Source: Sphingobium lactosutens (GTDB taxonomy: Bacteria; Pseudomonadota; Alphaproteobacteria; Sphingomonadales; Sphingomonadaceae). From it: a stretch of 42,758 nt of DNA. Shown here piece after piece: positions 7,539-14,800 of this stretch (its first letter is position 1; each line of letters starts with the position of its first letter). The translations under genes were made by a program, and so were the position numbers. Location of the stretch: NCBI RefSeq assembly GCF_013393185.1, contig NZ_QJQX01000077.1, forward strand, positions 1 through 42,758, in the 5' to 3' direction. The notes beneath the pieces were generated by a model. It saw only the letters and a list, made by a program, of their open reading frames with translations. It was not told the origin of the DNA and made no database searches.

Positions 7539-8126
7539 TCAATAACCCGCCTCCACTGCCAGCCTGATGGCGTCAGCGGCCGTAGCGACGCCCAAACCCT
7601 TCAGTAGCGCCGCCTTGTGCATCTTGACCGTGCGCTCCGACAAATCCAGTGCATGAGCGATCTGCTTGTTAAGCTGCCCGGCCGCCATGAGGATCAACAC
7701 TTCCCGCTGGCGCCTTGTCAGCGCGGCAATGCACTCATGGGCATTCGATCGCCGGGAAACGACATCGATCCTGGGATCCTCCACTTCCATCAGCGATCCC
7801 AGAAAATATAGCAGCGTCCCTGCCTCATCAAAGATTGGCGCGACCAGAACGGCGTTGCGAAAAGCTGCTCCACCCTTCTTGTAATTCAATATTTCGAGCA
7901 GAATGGGGCGACGCTCGCCGATGGCAATGCGAAGATTCTGGGTAAGCCACGGTTCCGTCCCCGGCCCCGTCAGAAAACGGCAATTGCGACCAATAACCTC
8001 ATCGCGACCATAGCCGGTCAATGCCTCAAATGCAGCGTTACACTCTATGATTGGCGTATCCTGTTGGCGCGGATCACAGATCAAGGCCGCGATCGGACTT
8101 GTGGCAATCAGCTTTGACAAAGACAT
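7539..8126 (-). CDS. LOV-HTH photoreceptor transcription factor (EL222-like)
   Basis: A 195-residue blue-light sensor fused to a DNA-binding domain. The N-terminal LOV domain (residues ~1-117) carries GRNCRFLTGPGTEPW with the photoactive cysteine at residue 49, plus flavin-contacting ILNYKKGG, FRNAVLVAPIFDE and LLYFLGS. A LuxR-type HTH (about 131-195) contains ALTRRQREVLILMAAGQLNK and LSERTVKMH. Order, length and sequence closely match EL222 of Erythrobacter litoralis, in which light forms a cysteinyl-flavin adduct and releases the HTH to dimerise on DNA. I chose the ATG at 8126; an in-frame TTG at 8144 would add six residues and has AGGA upstream. There is no kinase or partner beside it. Targets are unknown. 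Confidence 0.92.
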   Translation of the reverse strand: MSLSKLIATSPIAALICDPRQQDTPIIECNAAFEALTGYGRDEVIGRNCRFLTGPGTEPWLTQNLRIAIGERRPILLEILNYKKGGAAFRNAVLVAPIFDEAGTLLYFLGSLMEVEDPRIDVVSRRSNAHECIAALTRRQREVLILMAAGQLNKQIAHALDLSERTVKMHKAALLKGLGVATAADAIRLAVEAGY

Positions 8127-8746
8127 GGTCGAACCCGGTCCCAAAATCGGTCATTCCTGCACCATAGGATGCGTTGTCACCCTTGCACAATGAGCGCACG
8201 CGGTCGATACGGCGCCCTGCCGGAAACATATTTCCATCGGGCAAACTTATCCCGTCCAGGCAAAGGGCAATCGGCTTGCGTGACGAAAGCCGAACCGCAT
8301 AACCTTGACATCAGATTGCCATTTTCATGCCGTCAGGCGAGGGCAGATTACCCTCTCAAACTAGAACATGCAGATACTTTGATGAAGGTCAAATATTACT
8401 ATCTACAATATAGTAAATTATAGATTAAAATCCATTAAATAAATAATAGATCGAAATTATAATTTTTCAGTAAATAAATAATGCATCAAATCCAAAGTAA
8501 AAAATACAAATACGTGCCAACATCTGCCGCAATGGCAACGGAATTTATAACATTCACGCGTCAAAAAAGGCTAACTATATGAAATATAGTATTTCCATAT
8601 GTTACAGAATAGTCAATTTCGTATCACGACGCAACCGGAATGAATTTTAATATCTAAATTACAGCGCCTTATGAATTTTATTAACTATAAATTTTGCCTT
8701 ATTTCTTGGTTTTTACTTTGATCATAAGAACTCGTAATTAACCATG
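8127..8746. other. AT-rich intergenic region between LOV-HTH and recombinase genes
   Basis: About 620 bases without a convincing gene. The first 220 bases have ordinary GC and include the LOV-HTH upstream region. From about 8350 to 8740 the sequence is markedly AT-rich compared with the rest of the window. It contains a perfect palindrome GAAATA-TAG-TATTTC (8581-8595), two copies of ATGAATTTTA (8640-8649 and 8671-8680, 31 bases apart) and two copies of a TAAATAAATAAT-like string near 8438 and 8471. Short reading frames here have no ribosome-binding site or family resemblance. Confidence 0.65.
8581..8595. repeat. Perfect palindrome in AT-rich block
   Basis: GAAATATAGTATTTC, 6-bp arms around TAG. 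It could be an operator or a bent-DNA element; no gene starts immediately beside it. Confidence 0.45.
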
Positions 8747-9427
8747 TCAGGCTGCGGCCCGCTTGAGCTCGTAGCGGGAATCTTCGGTCAGCCAGGCGCG
8801 TGCGGCGATTTCGCGCTCTTCGGCACCACTGGCGTTTGCATAGATAGCTGTTGTCTTCATGTCGGCATGACCAAGCCAGCGCTGTACCAGATTGAGCGGA
8901 ACCCCGGATTGGATCGCTCTCACGCCAAAGCCATGGCGCAACCCCTTAGGCACCGCCCAAGGCCCAGAAATGCGCGCTTTTATCATGACATTCGTGACCT
9001 TCCGGTAGGCTGTCATGCGAGACCATGACCAAAACAAACCATCATCCCCAAGCTTTTCCTTGGTCATCCACTCCTGAATCCGATCCAACATCTTGAGTGG
9101 AAGCGGAATGGCGCGAAAAACAGCATTTTGCCGTTTCTTCAAGCATTTTATAATGACGTGACCGGAAGAGAAATCGATATTCTCCGGCCCTATCGATAAC
9201 GCTTCTGAAATCCTGCAACCCGTTACGGCAAGAAACCAGCAGAAGCTATAAACTTCTACACTTTCATTTTTTGCCGCCGATAAAAATGATACTGTTTCAT
9301 TGTTAGTGAGGTATTTCCGCTTTCCTCTGCGGTCATACATTGACCAGGGCACATAAACCTCCTCTTTACTATTTTTGACTTTATCGATGGTGCCATTTTC
9401 GAGGTTATCAAAGCGTCCACCAGACAT
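8747..9427 (-). CDS. Short tyrosine recombinase/integrase
   Basis: This 226-residue site-specific recombinase consists essentially of the catalytic domain. Visible active-site elements are Arg72 in GCRISEALSI, the Lys pair at ~97-98 (CLKKRQ), the second box PKGLRHGFGVRA (Lys161 in the usual His position, Arg164, His165), His187 in WLGHADMKTTAIYANA and the nucleophile Tyr196. The full N-terminal SAM-like core-binding domain of XerC/phage integrases is absent; only ~38 residues precede the catalytic fold (VPWSMYDRRGKRKYLT). Proteins of this short type occur alone or on plasmids in alphaproteobacteria. The ATG at 9427 sits 8 bases from an operator-like palindrome. No excisionase, relaxase or phage genes lie nearby, so it may be a solitary remnant or a stand-alone recombinase. 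Confidence 0.9.
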   Translation of the reverse strand: MSGGRFDNLENGTIDKVKNSKEEVYVPWSMYDRRGKRKYLTNNETVSFLSAAKNESVEVYSFCWFLAVTGCRISEALSIGPENIDFSSGHVIIKCLKKRQNAVFRAIPLPLKMLDRIQEWMTKEKLGDDGLFWSWSRMTAYRKVTNVMIKARISGPWAVPKGLRHGFGVRAIQSGVPLNLVQRWLGHADMKTTAIYANASGAEEREIAARAWLTEDSRYELKRAAA

Positions 9428-9434
9428 CGTTGAT

Positions 9435-9453
9435 ACAGAATTGACTATTCTGT
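9435..9453. promoter_or_regulatory. Operator-like palindrome upstream of the recombinase
   Basis: ACAGAATTGACTATTCTGT: perfect 7-bp arms around a 5-base centre, ending 8 bases before the recombinase ATG on its upstream side. Likely a regulator or recombinase binding site; transcript hairpin formation is the alternative. Confidence 0.5.
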
Positions 9454-9455
9454 CA

Positions 9456-9596
9456 CTCCATAGGGCAACCCAGGGGGTGATATGGCCAGCACGAGGGCCG
9501 GCAACTCAAGGCGCGGAATCGACCGCTTTCGAGCAGGTGACCTCGCCCCGGTTTTGAGGATCGACAATTCGGAGCTGACATGTTTGCCCTATGGAG
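9456..9596. repeat. 13-bp inverted repeat pair (9456-9468 and 9584-9596)
   Basis: CTCCATAGGGCAA at 9456-9468 is matched by its exact reverse complement TTGCCCTATGGAG at 9584-9596, 115 bases apart. The flanks show weaker similarity (GAATTGAC/GACAATTC). The pair lies directly upstream of the recombinase gene and might mark recombination or regulatory sites. Confidence 0.55.
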
Positions 9597-10219
9597 AGGA
9601 TGCTACCCAAACCGCCCGCAACGATCTGAAAATCTCGTATCGCCATGAACCGGGTCCGCAATTGCGGCCGTCTGCAATCGCAACGATCACAGCCCCCGTG
9701 CCCGCCGACTTCCCGGCACGCGAACATGAGCATGTGCCGGCTGTTACAAGCCTGCGCTCCCGAGAAAGATCGGTCATTCGCCATCTCCTCGCGCCGGATG
9801 CCATCTTCCACCACGAGAAGCTGCTTTGGAGGATATCGCCCGATGATCAGCAAAAGGGGTGCGGCGGCGTAACAGATACCCGCGAGCGAATTGAACCGGA
9901 TCCAATCCTAGCTCGGCTGGAAATACTCTTCATTCCGGACAAACTCGAAGCGGATCAGCAGGTCCACGCTGGAGTCAATATTTCACCCCAGAGCGCACGA
10001 AAGCGCATCCCGCCAGCGCCGCTCGCCAACAAGATCGCCGAAACCGGCGCGCCGCCATCTTTGAGCAACGTTGCGAGCACCCGCGGCATATACCGGCTTC
10101 AGGGCGACCGCCTCGACTACCCCGGCATCAGACGCATTCGCATCGAGCGGGACGGTCGCAAGGTCATTCACCCACTGAGGCCATTTCAATCCTCGACATT
10201 GGCGCGACAGGCGGCCTGA
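9482..10219 (+). CDS. Uncertain ORF of 245 codons, no recognised family
   Basis: An open frame beginning MASTRAGNSRRGIDRFRAG after GGGGGTGAT. The product is rich in Arg, Pro and Ile, has no recognised motif, and its third-codon-position GC is lower than that of neighbouring certain genes. The opposite strand also shows long open stretches interrupted by single stops (for example TGA and TAG between 9900 and 9985), so the region could be a decayed gene in the other direction. No signal peptide or membrane segment. I list it so the stretch is not left blank; it may not be a gene. Confidence 0.25.
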   Translation: MASTRAGNSRRGIDRFRAGDLAPVLRIDNSELTCLPYGEDATQTARNDLKISYRHEPGPQLRPSAIATITAPVPADFPAREHEHVPAVTSLRSRERSVIRHLLAPDAIFHHEKLLWRISPDDQQKGCGGVTDTRERIEPDPILARLEILFIPDKLEADQQVHAGVNISPQSARKRIPPAPLANKIAETGAPPSLSNVASTRGIYRLQGDRLDYPGIRRIRIERDGRKVIHPLRPFQSSTLARQAA

Positions 10220-10590
10220 ATGATGATGCCTGCATCTCATGCTCCCGTACCATTTCCGCGGAATGAGCATGTTCAAGCCCAGGCATCCACCGCCCGCCAT
10301 CCATTCGACGACAGCTATGCTCATGCGGCCCAATGGCCGCTCTGCAGAGCAAGCCTGACGCCCTACGTGAAAGAAGGAACATGGCTTTCATGGAGGCCGA
10401 TGGGGGAATTACAATTCCTCCAAATTCGATGTAACTTAAAAATACAATTTAAGAGATATATGAAAATATACGTTGATATAATTCACCCATTACGGATCAT
10501 TAATACACGGAATTTATTCCACGATAAAATATCAAATCACATTATCTCGTGGAGTAGATAAGCAGAAAATCCTAATGCGAGGAGATTGAC
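10220..10590. other. Leader/promoter region of the Hint-domain gene
   Basis: About 370 bases without a gene. AT content rises sharply from ~10400. It holds the near-perfect palindrome GGGGGAATTACAATTCCTCC (10402-10421), a TATAAT at 10477-10482 without an obvious -35 box, and an inverted repeat TCCACGA (10518-10524) / TCGTGGA (10547-10553) that would form a stem in the 5' leader. The ribosome-binding site GCGAGGAGA ends 6 bases before the ATG at 10591. Confidence 0.55.
10402..10421. promoter_or_regulatory. Palindromic operator-like site upstream of the Hint gene
   Basis: GGGGGAATTACAATTCCTCC: 9-bp arms with one G:T mismatch around AC. Located ~170 bases before the Hint-domain start codon at the edge of the AT-rich leader. 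Confidence 0.45.
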
Positions 10591-11814
10591 ATGGCCATTC
10601 TGAATCTCGACCTTGGTGCCAGCGATTACGTCATCGACAGTAGCAATGCCGACTCGACCAATACCGTCAACCTTACCGCCTTGGGGTCGCAAACCCTTAC
10701 CGTGGATGGCGTCAGCGCTGTCCTGAACTCTATTGCCGGCATTGCCGCTGCGGCATCGCCCACCTTCTCCGCCATCAACGGCGGGGATCTCACCGTCAAC
10801 TATGGCGCCTTGGGCGTGTCGGCACTCACTGCCGTGACTTACAATATCGGCGATACATCCAATGTATCGGTGTCGGGGCCAGACTTGCTTGGTCTCACCA
10901 TCGGTACGCAGACGGTCAACTTCTCCGGCAATGGATCGGGCTCCTTCTCTTACGAGAAAGGGCTGATCGACACGGTCAGTTCGTTCAACGTCAATGGCTT
11001 CAGCTGGGGCGACAGCGTTTCGGTCGATGGCTATACGTTTGACGACTTCAGCTATAATTCCGTCTCCGGCAGCGCGTCGCTTGTTCTCGAACGCGGCCTT
11101 TTCGGTGCCGACAAATTTACCTTCAACCTCAATGGCATCAGCCCCGAACTGGCGGCTATGATCCAGGCCGACCCGGACAGCTTCTTCGTCAACGGCGAAT
11201 TCGTCGCGCCGGTCTGCTTCCTGGCTGGCACGATGATCGAAACAGAGAATGGCGAAGTGGCCGTCGAAGACATCCAGGTCGGCGACAAGGTCCGTGGCCG
11301 CAACGGCATGCGGGAGGTCCGCTGGGTCGGTTATCGCCATGACTGGGCACACCATATCCCCCAGGCCAAGCTGGAGGATTTCTGGCCGATCCTCGTCAAA
11401 AGGAACGCGGTAAGCGAGAATGTGCCCAGCAAGGACATCCGTGTGTCGCCATGGCACCATCTCTATGTCGATGGCCTGCTCGTCCGCGCGAAGGATCTGG
11501 TCAACGGCTCCACCGTCGTCGCCGACAAGGGCCTGAAGCGCATTTCCTATTATCATATCGAGCTCGACCAGTTCGACGTGATCCGCGCCCATGGCATCTA
11601 TTCGGAATCCTACACCGATGGCGGCAACCGTGACTTTTTCCACAATGCCGATGTCACCAGCCTGGCGCCCGAAGGCCATGGCCGCCGCGAAGGCAGCCGC
11701 CCCGGCTTCCATGCAGTGCGCGATCAGCAGACCATCCGCGCGATGCACAAGCGCCTGGCCGACCGGGCGGTGATGCTGGACGGCGAAATGCTGCCGCTCA
11801 AGCGCACGGCCTGA
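10591..11814 (+). CDS. Hint-domain (Hedgehog/intein-type) surface or secreted protein
   Basis: A 407-residue protein in two parts. Residues 1-~208 are acidic, Gly/Ser/Asn/Val-rich and predicted beta-rich (for example SGNGSGSFSYEKGLI), with no Sec signal peptide, as in type I-secreted proteins. Residues ~210-370 are a bacterial Hint domain: VCFLAGTMIETENGEVAVED starting with the catalytic Cys, IQVGDKVRGRNG, REVRWVGYR, IRVSPWHHLYVDGLLVRA with the His block, and the closing YYHIELDQFDVIRAHGIYSE. Hint domains can cleave or splice at the Cys; in these short bacterial proteins the role is unproven. GAGGAGA precedes the ATG. It is followed after 78 bases by a giant glycosyltransferase, and the two could act on the same surface product. 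No type I exporter is visible in the window. Confidence 0.88.
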   Translation: MAILNLDLGASDYVIDSSNADSTNTVNLTALGSQTLTVDGVSAVLNSIAGIAAAASPTFSAINGGDLTVNYGALGVSALTAVTYNIGDTSNVSVSGPDLLGLTIGTQTVNFSGNGSGSFSYEKGLIDTVSSFNVNGFSWGDSVSVDGYTFDDFSYNSVSGSASLVLERGLFGADKFTFNLNGISPELAAMIQADPDSFFVNGEFVAPVCFLAGTMIETENGEVAVEDIQVGDKVRGRNGMREVRWVGYRHDWAHHIPQAKLEDFWPILVKRNAVSENVPSKDIRVSPWHHLYVDGLLVRAKDLVNGSTVVADKGLKRISYYHIELDQFDVIRAHGIYSESYTDGGNRDFFHNADVTSLAPEGHGRREGSRPGFHAVRDQQTIRAMHKRLADRAVMLDGEMLPLKRTA

Positions 11815-11821
11815 GTTCGTG

Positions 11822-11849
11822 TCCGCGCCGGCCTTCGGGTCGGCGCGGA
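11822..11849 (+). terminator. GC-rich hairpin after the Hint gene
   Basis: A 12-bp stem, TCCGCGCCGGCC (11822-11833) with GGTCGGCGCGGA (11838-11849), capped by a TTCG tetraloop. It starts 7 bases after the Hint stop codon. No U-tract follows, so it may attenuate rather than terminate, or stabilise the mRNA 3' end. Confidence 0.5.
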
Positions 11850-11892
11850 TTCACCGATAGTTCTGCAATTCTGGCGACCGGCCGGGACGGGG

Positions 11893-14800
11893 ATGGAAAT
11901 GGATCAGCACGTCGCCTCTTTCACCAGCTTCCAGCCGATCGAAAGCAGCGAATCCGCTGTCCTTCCATATATCGGGGATTTGGCAGCCATCGGAGCGCCT
12001 GAAGCGGCGATACCGTCTTTGCCGGCCCTCATAGACATGCCCGATCCCCTGGAAGGCGCCACGATCGTCGCCTATCCGGATTATACCGCGTCCAACCCGT
12101 ATCAGAACGGTCTTTACAGGGCCTTCCGCTCGAAGGGGATCGTCGAGTTTGGGAACATCCAGCATGCGCTGGAGCGATCCCTCGCCGCCGCCTCCGACCG
12201 GCGAACGATTTTCCACCTTCATTGGCCCGATCCACTCTTTGCCGATGTGCGCGACGGGTTCGACTATCAGGTCCGTGCCAGCAATTTCCTCCAGGCAGTG
12301 CAGGCCTTCAAGGCAACGGGCGGCATTTTCCTGTGGACAGTACATAATCGGTTGCCCCACGATGCGCCGTTCGGGCCGCTCGCCATCGCCTTTCATCGCC
12401 AATTGGCGGAAGCCGCCAACGTCATCCACCTCCACGACGCCGCGGCGCTGGCCGAAGTCCGCGAATGCTATGCACTTGATGACCGCAAATGCATCATCGT
12501 CCCGCATGGCAGCTATGAAGGATGCTACGGCCCGGCCTTCAACAAATATCAAAGCCGTCAGTTGCTCGGCCTCAAGGACGTGGAATCGCTGATCCTCTTT
12601 TTCGGTCAGATCCGGCCGTACAAGGGATTGGACGAGCTAATTCATGCCTTTCACGACATCACGGGCCGCGCGGATCGGGAGCAGGTCCATCTGCTCATCG
12701 CCGGAAAACCGCTCGGCGGCTTTTCGCCGGGCCATGCGCGACTGATGGAGGAGAATAATCCGCGCATCCATATTCTCGACGGCTTCATTCCGGATACGAA
12801 GGTGCCCTTGCTCTTCGGTGCCGCGGATGTAGTGGCGCTGCCGTATCGCGACGTTCTGACCTCGGGCAACCTCATGCTTGCGGCCAATTATGGCAAACCT
12901 GTCGTCGCGCCTCGACTCCCGTCTTTGTCGCTGGTGGACGAGGCGGGGCTGGGCATTTCCTATGAACCGGACATGCCCGGCGGCCTGGCCGATGCGCTGC
13001 AGCAAGCGCTGGACCTCAACCACGAAAAGCGCGCCGCCATATCGATCAGCGGCCGGAAATTATCCTCCGCCCAGGCATGGACCAAGATCGGTGAAACCTT
13101 CCGCGAGCAACTGACCCAGTCGATCGCGCCCAAGAGCGAAACGCTGAAGGTCGGCGGTAGAGCACACAAGGTGCATCATATTCGCAAGCCTATTCGCGCT
13201 GCGCAGATCGCGGTCGGCATCATCAGCAACGGCCATGCCGACCGCATCGGCGACCAACTGGCCGAACTGCGCAAGCTGACGGACGCCAGCATCAATGTCT
13301 ATCTGTTCGACAATGCGGCCAACGGCGTCCCCCATTATGGCTTGCAGACCATGGCGGACACTCTCGTCTATGCCGACGCCAGGACGAGCGAAGCTGCGGC
13401 GATCAACATCCTGCTGTCGATGATCCAGCGGGATGGGTGCGAGCATGTCCTTCTCCTCGACCCCGCTCTCCATCTCGACGAGATCGGCCTGCGGACCCTG
13501 CTGGCGCGGCCGAGAGACAATGGCGTTGTTTCGACTATCGTCACCGGCGACAATGGGCGCATTGTACATGGCGGCTATCGCGGTTTCCACGATCATGGCG
13601 GTTATCTCGAAATCGAGCCGTTGCTTGCCGGCGACGACCCGTCGATCAACCGGGAGGCCTATACCGCCCAGGCACTGGGCCATGGCGTCCTGTTTCTCCC
13701 GACCGCATTGTGCGATCAGATAGGCTTTCTTCCGGAGGAGTTTGCGTCCTGCCATGCCGCCGTCGACTGGAGCATGACCGCCAGGCGGAAGGGCGTCGCT
13801 CTTGTCGTCGAACCCTCGATCGTCGCCCGCATGACCCCGGGCGCGTCACCCACGCCTTTCCCCGGCATCGATCCTCTTTACCATGAAGTCCGCAATCGCA
13901 TTCGATTGGCCCGGAAATGGGCCCGCAAGAATATGCGGATCGATGTCGATACGATTATCGATCGATTGAACTGCGCCTATATAGAGCCTCTTCGCAAGAC
14001 GATCGCCCGGTCTAACCCGGAACTCCTTCCGCTGTTCGAACGCTGTGTCCAGGCTGGCATCGAGGATGGCAAGGCCGGGGTTTCGGGCATGATCGACGTC
14101 AGCCGTCGCATCGATGCCGTCCGCTTGCCGAAGGAAAGCGAAAGCGTTGGCCGGATCGATCGAAAGGACGATAGGCTGCTTTGCGGTTGGATCGCGGAGC
14201 GCGGCGCCACGGCGGAGCCGGACTGGCGTCCAGGCGCCGCCTGGCTGTTCCGGGACGGACGGCCGCTCAGCCGCGTCCAGCCTTCGCTGCCGCGACCCGA
14301 TGTCGCCGGCGCAGGCTATTGCGAGGGCACGGGATTCACGCTGCCTCTGCCGCGCCGTGCCGGTGAGGATCGTCATGAATTCGAGTTGCGATGCGATGCC
14401 AATGGGCGGCGTCTACCGATATCGGATACGGTGCGGGGCGATGCCTGGAGTAGCAGCCATGCTGTGTGCCAGCCGCGTGAACCGCGGCTCAAGGCCTGCG
14501 TCGAAAGCGTTGCCGATGGCCTGCTGACCGGCTGGGCGGTCGATCTGGCCCATCCCGATATCAGTATCAGGCTCGATATCAGCATCGAGAATGAAACCAT
14601 CGCCACCGACATTTGCGCCGCCATTCCGCGCGAGGATCTTAAACGCGCCCGGATCGGCAATGGCCGCCACGGCTTCACGCTGCAATTGCAGAATCGACAT
14701 CTTTTGCAGGACAGCCTGCACGTCGAATTGCGTCTTGCAGGTCATGACGACAGTCTGGCCAAGAAAACCGTGGTCGTGAACAATGACAATCGCGGCTTCT

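Noticed and set aside
8169..8423. 84-codon plus-strand frame in the LOV-HTH upstream region
   Set aside because: No ribosome-binding site, no motif, and it runs into the AT-rich block.
10537..11748. 403-codon minus-strand frame opposite the Hint gene
   Set aside because: No ribosome-binding site or family motif; the plus-strand Hint motif is clear.
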